DNA of 64,000 nucleotides, taken from NCBI RefSeq assembly GCF_001741865.1, contig NZ_CP017147.1:4269001-4333000 (forward strand), read 5' to 3'. This stretch comes from Bosea vaviloviae (GTDB lineage: Bacteria > Pseudomonadota > Alphaproteobacteria > Rhizobiales > Beijerinckiaceae). The notes below the pieces were generated by a model. It had not been told where the DNA came from and did not search any database. It saw only the letters and a list, made by a program, of their open reading frames with translations. Below, one piece after another: positions 37,902 through 46,261 of this stretch. Numbering within the stretch: position 1 is the stretch's first letter; the number at the start of each line of letters is the position of its first letter. A program made the position numbers and the translations under genes.

Positions 37902-39694
37902 GACCGCGCTCCCGCGATCGGATTGGGCAGCTCGACATAGCCGGCGAGCGGGTCCGTCACATCGGTATTCTCGTTGATGTTGCGGAAACAGATCATGAAA
38001 TTCCCCTTGCTGAGGAGGGTTGGCGAGGTGAGGAGGTAGTCGAGGCAGGTCCTGTCGCGCAGCGGCTGCGCGGCGAGCGCCAACAGCGCAGCGCGCAGCG
38101 CTGCGAGCAGACGCTCTTCGCTGGCAAGACCGGCAAGGGCGAGCGCGCCGATGACCGAGAAAACGCTGTTCACGATGAGGTAGTAGCCGGCGAGCCTGGC
38201 CGCATAGGCGCTGTCGAAGACATGCCCGGCCTCGAGCCGCACATCCGGCGCCTGCGCCGCAAGCTCCGGCAGGAATTCGCGGACATAGCCGGTGCCCTGG
38301 CAGTCGCGGAAATGCAGCGTGACGGGCCAGCCGTCATCGAGGCCGACGACGATGTTCTGCTGATGCGCGCCGAAGAGCAGACCGTGATCGGCCTGGATGC
38401 CGAGCAGGGGGAGGGCGACGTTGTGCAGGAAGCGTTCGAACCAGGCCAGCGCCGTCGCGGCAGGGGCGCTGCCCTGGCGCGACGCGATGCGTCCGATGGT
38501 GGTCGAGAGCGCGCTGCTGCGCCCATCCGGACCGATCTCGCAGAGCGCCGCCAGTACCGCCACGGGGCTGTGTTGGCGATCGCCGCTGAACGGGTTGTCG
38601 CGGAAGACGACGATGGTCGAGCGCAGCGTCGCGCCGGTCTCGTCGCGCAAGGCGAGGTAGCCTGGCTCCCCCATGACCCGAAAGCTCGGAAACCGCGCGG
38701 CGATCCGCTGTCCCACCGGCCCCGCCAGGAGCTTGTCGATCTCAAGCCCGCGCTCGCATTCATAGGGTTCGATGATGCGCTGCGAATTGGTCAATCGCAG
38801 GTTCAGCGACATCTTCAGCATCCAGGCGGCATGCGCTGCATGGATGCTGCGCAGGGACGAGGTGGCGTGCCAGTTCGAACCGGCCGGGCCGAGTGCGCGG
38901 ATGTCGCCGGCCGTCATCAGGCGTGTGATCGCGGGATCGAGCATGAGCTGCGAGGCTTGCCAGGGATGCATCGGCAGCAGCACGCGCCCCTCGTCCACCT
39001 GCCGGCGAATGGCCGGTTCCATGGCGGGATCGTCAATGGTGAGGCTGGCGGCCATCTCCGAGGCAGCCTGCCCGCGCGAGCTGCCCTGAAGCACGATCTG
39101 CGGCGAGACGGACCACCAGTGCAGCGCGAAGCCCCGGCCGTATTCGGGCGAGAAGCGGCGCGTATCCTCCAGCGTGAACTGGTCGCGGCTGCGCGGTGTC
39201 GGGTGCACGTTATGGCCGAAGCGCAGGGCCTGCTCGGCCTCGATGAAGCTCGGATCGCGTTCGGCGAAAACCGCCTCGCCGAGGCAGGGATGGCGCAAGG
39301 CGTCTTCGATGGTGGCGAGGCTGTCGAGCGCGCGACGCAGGAAGACGAGCCCTCTTACGTCGGAATCCGCGCCCGCAATGCCGGGTTCTGCCGTGATCAG
39401 GTTCAACAGCTCGGGGAAGGAGACGACGCGCATCGCGCCTTCGGGTCCGATCTCGTAGAAGGGCGGGCGCAGACCATGGGCGCCGACCTGGGAGAGATGG
39501 GTGAGCGCAACATGGATCTCGCGCCCGGCAAGCGGCAGCTTGAGAACGTGGCGCGGAGATCCGGAATCCGCAGCGGATGCGCCATCCCCGTTCCCGATGG
39601 ACCAGCCTTGCCAATCCCGCATCAGGCTCAGGAGAAGTGCGCGCGCCGAGATGCGGCTGGCGAGCTCCAGGGTTCTGGGTTTGGTTTCGATCAT
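37898..39694 (-). CDS. iucA: IucA/IucC family NIS siderophore synthetase (IucA position)
   Basis: First gene of the siderophore operon, a 598-aa NIS synthetase. Recognisable blocks are RFGHNVHPTPRSRDQF (the family GHPxHP-like ATP lobe), VLLPMHPWQASQLML, SLRSIHAAHAAWMLKMSLNLR, HGLLFGAHQQNIVVGLDDG and the C-terminal FMICFRNINENTDV. It should catalyse the first citrate-hydroxamate condensation, like aerobactin IucA. ATG 39694 lies 147 bp from the divergent exporter across an AT-rich spacer with a candidate operator. It overlaps iucB by 4 bp. Confidence 0.9.
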   Translation of the reverse strand: MIETKPRTLELASRISARALLLSLMRDWQGWSIGNGDGASAADSGSPRHVLKLPLAGREIHVALTHLSQVGAHGLRPPFYEIGPEGAMRVVSFPELLNLITAEPGIAGADSDVRGLVFLRRALDSLATIEDALRHPCLGEAVFAERDPSFIEAEQALRFGHNVHPTPRSRDQFTLEDTRRFSPEYGRGFALHWWSVSPQIVLQGSSRGQAASEMAASLTIDDPAMEPAIRRQVDEGRVLLPMHPWQASQLMLDPAITRLMTAGDIRALGPAGSNWHATSSLRSIHAAHAAWMLKMSLNLRLTNSQRIIEPYECERGLEIDKLLAGPVGQRIAARFPSFRVMGEPGYLALRDETGATLRSTIVVFRDNPFSGDRQHSPVAVLAALCEIGPDGRSSALSTTIGRIASRQGSAPAATALAWFERFLHNVALPLLGIQADHGLLFGAHQQNIVVGLDDGWPVTLHFRDCQGTGYVREFLPELAAQAPDVRLEAGHVFDSAYAARLAGYYLIVNSVFSVIGALALAGLASEERLLAALRAALLALAAQPLRDRTCLDYLLTSPTLLSKGNFMICFRNINENTDVTDPLAGYVELPNPIAGARS

Positions 39695-39729
39695 GGTTCG
39701 ACCTTCATTGTCGAGGTATACGGCTCAAT

Positions 39730-39757
39730 AATTCTGACAAATTCTCAGATTAGAATT
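39730..39757. promoter_or_regulatory. Candidate operator in the iucA-exporter divergent spacer
   Basis: The 147-bp spacer is far more AT-rich than the flanking genes. AATTCT occurs at 39730-39735 and 39740-39745 (10-bp period) and its inverse AGAATT at 39752-39757, so 39740-39757 is a dyad with a 6-bp centre. ATTAGAAT within it is shared with the element upstream of the AraC gene. An iron-responsive (Irr/RirA/Fur-type) or AraC binding site is plausible. The match to any published consensus is not exact. Confidence 0.5.
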
Positions 39758-39841
39758 CGTCTATATTGTATATTTCGCTTTTATATCGAAGACATCACAT
39801 GTATCGGCGTGATTTGGATTGATTGCTTCGAGGGATTTGCG

Positions 39842-41005
39842 ATGGCGGCCAGGGATGTGACTCGACTCTCGCTCATGGCGGCAACCGTCGGCTTCGGCCA
39901 GTCGGCGCTGCTGGCGCTGGTGCCGATCATCTCGGGGGCGACGGGGCTCGATGCGCCGGCGATCGGCGCGATCGGCTTTCTCGGTGCGCTCGCCTTCCTC
40001 GCCGCCGCGCCGGCCTGGGGCTACCGCGAAGGCGGGCTGCGCAGCCGCTTCCGGCTGCTGGCCTGGCTGATGGTCGGGGCGCAGCTCGTGTTCCTGGGCG
40101 TGCTGACGGCCGGACCGATGCCTGCCGTGCTCGCCTTCGCGCTGCTGGCTGGTTCGCGCATCGTCTACAGCGCCGCGGCCGCAGGCGTGATGCCGCAGGC
40201 GCAAGCCGCGATCGTGCGGATGAGCAGCCCGGAGAAGCGCCATGCCGCCCTGGCGCGATTGAGCGCCGGTCTGTCCGTTGGCCGTGTCCTCGGCCCGCTC
40301 GTCACCTTGCCTGGTGCGGCGGGCCTGCTGCCGGCGCTCGCGGTCATGACGGTCATGCCGCTCGCCCTGCTGGCCGGCCCGGACATCGCGCCCGCCGAGC
40401 GACAAGTGGAGCAGGCTCCACGTCGGCGGGATGTGGCACGCGCCGTCTTGCCCTTGCTGGGCGTCGGCTTCGCTCTGACGCTCGGCCTCGGCCAGATTCA
40501 GATCACGCTCGGTCTCTTCCTGCAGGCGCGCTTCGGCCTGGACGCCCATGCCGCCGCCCGCTGGAGCGGCGTGACCTTCATGCTGGTCGCTGTGGCGATG
40601 ATCGTGGTGCAGCTCCTTCTGGTGCCGCGCCTCAGGGGCCGGCTCCTGCGCAGCTTGCGCATCGGCCTGGTCGTCTTCGCTCTCGGCAGCGCCGCAGCAG
40701 GCTTCGCCCCTTCGGTGTTCGTCGTCATGCTCGGCGCCATGATTGCCGGCGGCGGCATTGCGCTTGCGACGCCCTCCTATACGACCTGGCTCGTCGGCCG
40801 GATCGCGCCGCGGGAGCAGGCCGCCGCCGCGGGCTGGCTCGCCAGCGTGCATGTGCTGGGGCAGGGCGCGGGCGCGCTGAGTGGCGGGCTCGCCTTCGCG
40901 CTGTCGCCGCTCGCGCCCTTTCTCATCTGCGCGGGGCTCGGAGCCGCAATCGCCCTGGCGCTCGCTTATATCGAGCCGCCGCGCGATCATCGCGAGGCCC
41001 CATAA
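39842..41005 (+). CDS. MFS transporter, probable siderophore exporter
   Basis: Major facilitator superfamily protein, 387 aa, about 12 hydrophobic segments from LSLMAATVGFGQSALLALVPII onward, with charged cytosolic loops (GYREGGLRSRFRL; PEKRHAALARLSAGLSVGRVLGP, the MFS motif C-like GRVLGP). The start is ATG 39842; a much longer open frame upstream is antisense to iucA and is not coding. Divergent from iucA and inside the siderophore locus, so export of the finished siderophore is the likely job. Direction is inferred from context only. Confidence 0.85.
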   Translation: MAARDVTRLSLMAATVGFGQSALLALVPIISGATGLDAPAIGAIGFLGALAFLAAAPAWGYREGGLRSRFRLLAWLMVGAQLVFLGVLTAGPMPAVLAFALLAGSRIVYSAAAAGVMPQAQAAIVRMSSPEKRHAALARLSAGLSVGRVLGPLVTLPGAAGLLPALAVMTVMPLALLAGPDIAPAERQVEQAPRRRDVARAVLPLLGVGFALTLGLGQIQITLGLFLQARFGLDAHAAARWSGVTFMLVAVAMIVVQLLLVPRLRGRLLRSLRIGLVVFALGSAAAGFAPSVFVVMLGAMIAGGGIALATPSYTTWLVGRIAPREQAAAAGWLASVHVLGQGAGALSGGLAFALSPLAPFLICAGLGAAIALALAYIEPPRDHREAP

Positions 41006-41179
41006 GTTCGCGCGCCGCCAGCCGCCTCCGCTTCGCTGGAACGCGCCAATGCAAAAAGGCAATGATGAATTGCTGCGGAAAGCATATCGCGTCCAAATTT
41101 CTCATAATTCAGCGGAAACATCGGCCGTCAAGCGGATCAGCCTCGGGTATCTAGGCATTTATACTTTTAGGTATTCGCT

Positions 41180-41203
41180 AGTTTTAAATTAGAATAAACA
41201 GGA
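41180..41203. promoter_or_regulatory. Shared AT-rich element, copy upstream of the AraC regulator
   Basis: The 24-mer at 41180-41203 (starts AGTTTTAAATTAG) matches 21 of 24 bases at 46332-46355 upstream of the TonB receptor. It lies in an AT-rich spacer. An RBS-like AGGA at its end is only 1 nt from the ATG at 41205, which argues that this segment is promoter/operator DNA and that the AraC gene starts further down. Confidence 0.6.
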
Positions 41204-41300
41204 AATGGCTGCATATTTGACTTCTGCGGCTTTCGTAACAATTGAATTCTGTAGCTTTTGTTTGCATGCTGGTGGAAATGAATTCTTGGACTGGTGCGAA

Positions 41301-42335
41301 ATGCCTAGCGGACTGAAACGCAGTGCTCAGGAGGCGGCTCCTGTGTCCGGGCGAGGGCGGCGCTCTTCCCCAGTGGAGGAGCCTGGCCCGCTCTGGCTGC
41401 TCTCCAGTGAGATGCCGCAATCCGAGATCGACCTTCATCTCGGGGCGAGGGCGGAGCGGCGTTTCGTTTTCGATGGGGCGAGCCCGGCTCCGTTCGGCGC
41501 CAGCGCCATGCTGCGGCTGGAGCCCGATATCGGCCTGATGTCGTTGTTCGCGCCGAGTGCGACGGTTTCATTGCCCGTGCGGGATCTGGGCGCGGAGGGC
41601 GAGGCTCTGCTGCTGCGCCCGGCCGATGGCGCGCTGATCGTGACCTGTGGCGCGCGCCGGGCCGTGGTCGGCGGCCGCGAGGCCATTCTCCTGATGGCGC
41701 CTGCCCAGGCAACGCTGCTGCCGATGCAGATCTCGCGTCTCGATTGCCTGACCATCCCGACTGACGCGGTCAGCGAGCGGGCGCGTGTCTCGGCGCAAGA
41801 GCTGCGCGTTTTCGGGGCAGGCGACGACGCCTTGCAGATGCTCGGCAACTATGGCGCGGCGTTGCTGCGCGGGATGATACCGATCAGGACGTCCGAACTG
41901 CGCGAACTCGCCAGGCATTTCATGTTCGATCTCGTCAACATCATGTCGCCGGAGAGCCTGCCGGGCCGCGAGCCTCGGCATCGCCCCGACGAGCGGATGA
42001 ACGCGATCAAATCCGATATCGAGGCGAGGCTCGAGGACCGCAGGCTGACCGCGCGCGAGATCGCCGAGCGGCATGGCATCAGCCTGCGCTATCTCCAGAA
42101 GCTGTTCGAGGACGAACGAACGACCTTCTCGGAATTCGTGCTGCAGCGCAGGCTGGACAGGGCCTTGCGCCTTCTGCAGTCGGCCGGTTCCTGGGAGACC
42201 AGCATCACCGAGATCGCCTTCGGCGTCGGCTTCGGAGATCTCTCTTATTTCAACCGCACCTTCCGGCGCCGCTTCGGCGCCGCGCCGCGCGACATCAGGG
42301 CAAACCAGCGCGCCATCGTCGCGGTGCAGGCTTAG
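41301..42335 (+). CDS. AraC-family regulator of the siderophore locus
   Basis: AraC/XylS-type activator, 344 aa from ATG 41301. The frame is open to ATG 41205, but that stretch is AT-rich and adjoins the shared element. An AraC-binding-domain-like N-terminal half (about 35-200) is followed by a C-terminal double helix-turn-helix: LTAREIAERHGISLRYLQKLFED and ITEIAFGVGFGDLSYFNRTFRRRFGAAPRDIR. In Sinorhizobium an AraC protein (RhrA) activates rhizobactin synthesis and uptake genes. The same role is inferred here. Confidence 0.88.
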   Translation: MPSGLKRSAQEAAPVSGRGRRSSPVEEPGPLWLLSSEMPQSEIDLHLGARAERRFVFDGASPAPFGASAMLRLEPDIGLMSLFAPSATVSLPVRDLGAEGEALLLRPADGALIVTCGARRAVVGGREAILLMAPAQATLLPMQISRLDCLTIPTDAVSERARVSAQELRVFGAGDDALQMLGNYGAALLRGMIPIRTSELRELARHFMFDLVNIMSPESLPGREPRHRPDERMNAIKSDIEARLEDRRLTAREIAERHGISLRYLQKLFEDERTTFSEFVLQRRLDRALRLLQSAGSWETSITEIAFGVGFGDLSYFNRTFRRRFGAAPRDIRANQRAIVAVQA

Positions 42336-42341
42336 AGCCGA

Positions 42342-42372
42342 AGCAGGATCAAGAAGCCGCCGAGACCCTGCT
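42342..42372. terminator. Imperfect hairpin between convergent araC-type and importer genes
   Basis: AGCAGGATC (42342-42350) pairs with 42364-42372 with one mismatch, just after the TAG stop of the AraC gene and reaching the end of the convergent importer gene. It resembles the AGCAGGAT outer arm of the repeat at ntrC and may act as a shared terminator. Confidence 0.4.
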
Positions 42373-42374
42373 GC

Positions 42375-43625
42375 TCAGGCGCCCGCGCTTTTCGACCGCC
42401 GCCACAGCATCAGCATGCGCAGCGTGGCCAGGACGGCGATGGCCGACAGCGCGGTCGCGATCGCGAAGAGCCAGCCATAGCCGAGCGCGTCGGCGAGCTT
42501 GCCGGCGAGCATCGAGCCGACGAGATAGACGAGCAGCTGTGCGCAGGCCAGGATGGTGAAATCCGTGCCGGGCTGGTCGGAGGTCGTCACCGCCATGAAC
42601 AGCGAGTAGAGCGCGACGATCTCCATATAGCGGATCAACGTCTGGAAGCCGGCCGCGCCGAACAAGGGCCAGGAGCCGTTGACGACGCCGACTGCGTGAA
42701 AGGTGAAGAGAAGGAAGCACAGGGTCCTCATGCCACCGAGCAGGCCGAGCACGAAGGACAGGCCGCGCCGCTTCACCAGCCATGCGGCGATGAAGGAGCC
42801 CGCGAGACCCGCCGTGGTCGCCGAGAGGCCGGAGAGGTAGCCGATCTGGTCGAGCGGGATGCCGGCATCGACGAGATAGGCACCTTCCATCGCCTTCACC
42901 AGGCCTTCGCTCGCCCGGTAGATCAGCGCGATCCAGAGGATCTGGCGGGCCTCGGGGCGGCGCAGGAAGGCGCGCAATGAGGGCTTTTGCAGCGCCGGCG
43001 CGGCGGCGTCGCTTTCGCGCATCAGCGCGGCGGCCGCCAGCGGCAGCAGCGACACGGCCGCGATGACGAGAAGCATGCCGGTCCAGCCGATGCGGTGATA
43101 GAGCACGAGGCCGAGCGTGCCGCCGATGACGACGCCGAAGGCGATCGCGCCGCCCTGGATCGCATTGCCGATCGCACGGTCGGCCTCCGGCAGGTATTTC
43201 GCGGCATAGCCGTCCGTGGCGATGTCTTGCGTCGAGATCAGCAGTGAGGCGATGAAGCCGACCGCGACGATGCCGACGATGTTCGTGGGGCCGATCGGGA
43301 TCAGGGCGAGGATGGCGAGGATCGTCGCGCTCTGCGTGATCAGCACCCAGCCGGCCCGGTGCGCCCGCGCGAAGGGCCTGACGCGATCGACCCAGGGCGC
43401 CCAGAACAGCTTGATGACGAGCGGCAGGAGCAGGATGCTCATATAGCCGATCGCGGTTCGCGACACGCCGGCTTCACGCAGGATCGGCGGGATCGCCGCG
43501 ACGAACAGATAGGACGGGATCGACTGGGCGAGATAGAGCCCGGCGAGAACGCCGAACAGGCGGTAGCGCCCGATGGGCTCGCGCCCATCGAGGCCGGTGG
43601 CACCAGCCGGAGAGGTTGCTGTCAC
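42375..43625 (-). CDS. RhtX/FptX-type inner-membrane siderophore importer (MFS)
   Basis: AmpG-like MFS permease, 416 aa, with about 12 hydrophobic segments. Characteristic blocks are YLAQSIPSYLFVAAIPPILRE, LLLPLVIKLFWAPWVDRVRPF, LLISTQDIATDGYAAKYLPEADR and GNAIQGGAIAFGVVIGGTLG. These fit the RhtX/FptX family, single-protein inner-membrane importers of rhizobactin 1021 and pyochelin that work without an ABC system. It is the last gene after the TonB receptor and the 124-aa protein, overlapping the latter by 4 bp. No ferric-siderophore ABC genes are seen in the window. Confidence 0.85.
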   Translation of the reverse strand: MTATSPAGATGLDGREPIGRYRLFGVLAGLYLAQSIPSYLFVAAIPPILREAGVSRTAIGYMSILLLPLVIKLFWAPWVDRVRPFARAHRAGWVLITQSATILAILALIPIGPTNIVGIVAVGFIASLLISTQDIATDGYAAKYLPEADRAIGNAIQGGAIAFGVVIGGTLGLVLYHRIGWTGMLLVIAAVSLLPLAAAALMRESDAAAPALQKPSLRAFLRRPEARQILWIALIYRASEGLVKAMEGAYLVDAGIPLDQIGYLSGLSATTAGLAGSFIAAWLVKRRGLSFVLGLLGGMRTLCFLLFTFHAVGVVNGSWPLFGAAGFQTLIRYMEIVALYSLFMAVTTSDQPGTDFTILACAQLLVYLVGSMLAGKLADALGYGWLFAIATALSAIAVLATLRMLMLWRRSKSAGA

Positions 43626-43996
43626 GGCACGGCCGCCTGATGCTGGAGCAGGAAGGCCCGGCCGGCCTCCTCCTCGCGCCCCGCGATGATCGGGAAGGGC
43701 CAGAGCCGGCGGAAGATCTCCGCCGTCTTCTCGTCCGCGTCGGGCCGGATGATGGCGCAGGCCTGGCAGAACTGGCTCAGGCGTGCCTTCGTCGCCTTGA
43801 ACCAGAGCGCCTGCTCGCGCTCGCCAGCCTGCGAAAGCGCCCGCCTGCCGCCGAAGATCGTCAGCAGGACGTAGGGCTCGGCGCGCTCGCCGATCCTGGC
43901 GAGCGCGTCGAGATAGGCGCGCTCATCGCTGTCGAGATAGGGCGGTAGATAACGCAACGTCAGGATCGCGTCGGCGCCGATGTCGAGACTGACCAT
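43622..43996 (-). CDS. STAS/SpoIIAA-like small protein in siderophore uptake operon (unknown function)
   Basis: 124-aa cytosolic protein without signal peptide or membrane segment. The layout resembles a widespread small SpoIIAA/STAS-like group: an early beta strand and helix (YLDSDERAYLDALARIGE), a hydrophobic strand YVLLTIFGG, a helix with a W/R pattern (EREQALWFKATKARLSQFC), a strand CAIIRPDADEKT, and a final helix RRLWPFPIIAGREEEAGRAFL. This is pattern recognition, not a search result. It lies between receptor and importer with near-zero spacing on both sides, so it is very probably co-expressed with siderophore uptake. Two close cysteines (CQAC) are notable. Confidence 0.7.
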   Translation of the reverse strand: MVSLDIGADAILTLRYLPPYLDSDERAYLDALARIGERAEPYVLLTIFGGRRALSQAGEREQALWFKATKARLSQFCQACAIIRPDADEKTAEIFRRLWPFPIIAGREEEAGRAFLLQHQAAVP

Positions 43997-44002
43997 GGCG
44001 CG

Positions 44003-46246
44003 TCAGAAGGTTTTGCGGAAGCCGACCGTCACGGTGCGGCCCCAGGCATAGTTGGCGAGGTTGCGCACCGAGGTCGCGGTCGGGTTCTGATAGGCCCGGT
44101 CGAACAGGTTGTTGACCGCGACATAGGCCTCGCCCTCCCAGACCGGCGCGGTGAAGGCGGCGTTCATCGTCACGGCGCCCTTCAGCTTGTAGCGGGTGCC
44201 CGTGAGATCGATGGCGACGTCGCGGTCCGAGAAGCCTTCGCCCTCGAGGCGCAGCTGCATGCCGTTCACGAAACGATAGCTGCCATAGAGCATGCCGCGC
44301 CAGGGCGAGCCGATGCGGTTGTTGGGCAGATAGCTGTCGAGCTTGCCATCCTTGTTCGTGTCGTAGCGGCCCTCGCGATAGGACACGACCGAGCCCATGG
44401 TGAACTGCTCGGTGAAGGCGTAGTCCGCCGTCGCCTCCGCGCCCCAGATGCGCTCCTTCTGCTGCGAGAGCGTGTTGGTGGCGGCATCGAAGGTCACCCC
44501 GTCGTCCGAGGTGCTGATATAGCCGGTCAGCGATCCCTTGAAGGCGCCGTAGCTGCCGCGCACCCCGAGCTCGTAATTGTTGACGATCTGCGCCTCGGGC
44601 GCGATCGAGGCAAAGCTGATCGAGCGGCGGCTGGCCGGCAGGCAGTTGATGTTGGCCAGGGTGCAGGCATAGGCGGTCGAGAGACCGGCGCGCCGGGTGA
44701 AGGCGCCGACATCGGGCAGCGCAAAGCCCTGCGACCAGCCACCGAAGACTTCGCTCGTGTCAGACAGCTTGACCGTCGCGCCGAGATTGCCGGTCAGTGC
44801 CGAATAGTTGAAATTGCCGCCCGTCACATTGAGGGCGGGCAGAACGAAGCTCTGATAGCCGAGCGCGTTGTTCGCGGCCACGGCCGCATAGGCCGCCGGG
44901 CGGACATAGTCGCTGACCGAGAGCGCGAAATGCTCGTAACGCAGGCCGCCGCGCAGCACGAGCCGCTCCCCGATCGGGATCTGCAACTGGCCGAAGCCCG
45001 CGGTGGTCGTCTGCTTCAATGGCGTGAAGACGTCCTGGCCGTTGGTCAGCGTCTGCCAGGTGCGGTCCTGGATCAGGTCGCCGCCCCAGGTCAGCTTTGC
45101 GCCGGGCAGGAGCCGGTCGAGCGAGGTGTCGATCGTGACGTTCACGCCGCCGCGCTGGGAGTAGAGCGTCGTCTGATTGTCCGGGCTCGTCGGCGAAAGC
45201 GGGTTGAAGGAGTAGTAGACCTGCGTGTTGTAAGGGTATGCGAAGGTGGAATAATTGAAGCGCTTCTTGATGTCGTTGTAGTAGCCGAGCACGCTCAGGC
45301 TGCCGAGCGCGAAATCCTTGTCGGTGTAGCGCAGCGAGAGTGACTTGGTGTCCTCGATGACGTTCTGGCCGGGATAAAGCCGCGTCCGGTCCGGGCGGGC
45401 GTAGGAGGCGGCGTAGTTCGTCAGATATTTGGGATCCTGGTCGAGGGCGATCAGCGAGCCGTTGATCTCGATGCGCTTGCTCGCGTCGAAATCATAGCCG
45501 AGCTTGGCCAGCAGGTTGCCGGCCTTGTAGCGGTCACCGCCGCCCTGGCCGAGCAGGCCGTCCGAGGGCAATTCACGGCCGGCGCCGTCATAGGTGCGTC
45601 CGGCGCCGCGTCCGCTGGCCGTGACCAGGTAGTCGAAGCCGTTGGGAACCTTGCCGGAAACCGTGATGGAGGCCTCCGGAGCGAGCGAGCGGCCGATATT
45701 CTGCGTGAAGGCGCGCATTGCGGTGTTGACCGTGACGGTCGGCTTGCCCTCCGCCGCCTTCTTGGTGATGAAATTGACCGTGCCGCCGGTCGCGCCGGCG
45801 CCGTAGAGGCTCGAGGCTCCGGCCACGACCTCGATGCGCTCGACCGAGTTGAGATCGATCATCGACAGGATGCGCGAGACATCGCGCAACGGCGTGGTCA
45901 TCGGTACGCCATCGACCAGCACGAGCAGGTCGCGCCCGCGATAGTTTTCCGAGGCGCTGGACACCGTCTGCGTGGACATCGAATAGCCGGGTACCAGCTT
46001 GCCGAGGGCGGCAGCGGCGCTCGGGCTGAACTTGAGCTGCTCCTCTATCTGAGCCCGGTCCAGGACCTGGACCGATTGCGGCGTCTCCGCGGTGCTGCGC
46101 TCGGTGCGCGCCGCCGTGACGGTGATCGTGTCGAGATTGATGACGGGGCTCGGACTGGCCTGGCCGAAGGCGGCGGTGGCCGCTGACAGGGCGGCGAGGC
46201 TTACCGTGAACGCAAGGCTTGCCGTGAACGAAAGGAGCTTTGTCAT
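44003..46246 (-). CDS. TonB-dependent ferric-hydroxamate siderophore receptor
   Basis: Outer-membrane receptor of the IutA/RhtA type, 747 aa from ATG 46246 (an in-frame TTG at 46261 is possible). A signal peptide (LLSFTASLAFTVSLAALSAATAAFG) is followed by the TonB-box/plug region (DTITVTAARTERSTAETPQSVQVLD), the plug core NYRGRDLLVLVDGVPMTTPLR, VERIEVVAGASSLYGAGATGGTVNFITKK and a long beta-barrel ending in the typical aromatic residue (VTVGFRKTF). First gene of the uptake operon receptor - 124-aa protein - importer. The shared AT-rich element lies about 85 bp upstream. Confidence 0.92.
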   Translation of the reverse strand: MTKLLSFTASLAFTVSLAALSAATAAFGQASPSPVINLDTITVTAARTERSTAETPQSVQVLDRAQIEEQLKFSPSAAAALGKLVPGYSMSTQTVSSASENYRGRDLLVLVDGVPMTTPLRDVSRILSMIDLNSVERIEVVAGASSLYGAGATGGTVNFITKKAAEGKPTVTVNTAMRAFTQNIGRSLAPEASITVSGKVPNGFDYLVTASGRGAGRTYDGAGRELPSDGLLGQGGGDRYKAGNLLAKLGYDFDASKRIEINGSLIALDQDPKYLTNYAASYARPDRTRLYPGQNVIEDTKSLSLRYTDKDFALGSLSVLGYYNDIKKRFNYSTFAYPYNTQVYYSFNPLSPTSPDNQTTLYSQRGGVNVTIDTSLDRLLPGAKLTWGGDLIQDRTWQTLTNGQDVFTPLKQTTTAGFGQLQIPIGERLVLRGGLRYEHFALSVSDYVRPAAYAAVAANNALGYQSFVLPALNVTGGNFNYSALTGNLGATVKLSDTSEVFGGWSQGFALPDVGAFTRRAGLSTAYACTLANINCLPASRRSISFASIAPEAQIVNNYELGVRGSYGAFKGSLTGYISTSDDGVTFDAATNTLSQQKERIWGAEATADYAFTEQFTMGSVVSYREGRYDTNKDGKLDSYLPNNRIGSPWRGMLYGSYRFVNGMQLRLEGEGFSDRDVAIDLTGTRYKLKGAVTMNAAFTAPVWEGEAYVAVNNLFDRAYQNPTATSVRNLANYAWGRTVTVGFRKTF

Positions 46247-46261
46247 CTTGGTGCCCGTCAA

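Noticed and set aside
38222..39841. N-terminal 540-codon extension of the exporter frame
   Set aside because: It runs antisense through iucA. The exporter's true start at ATG 39842 precedes its first membrane helix.
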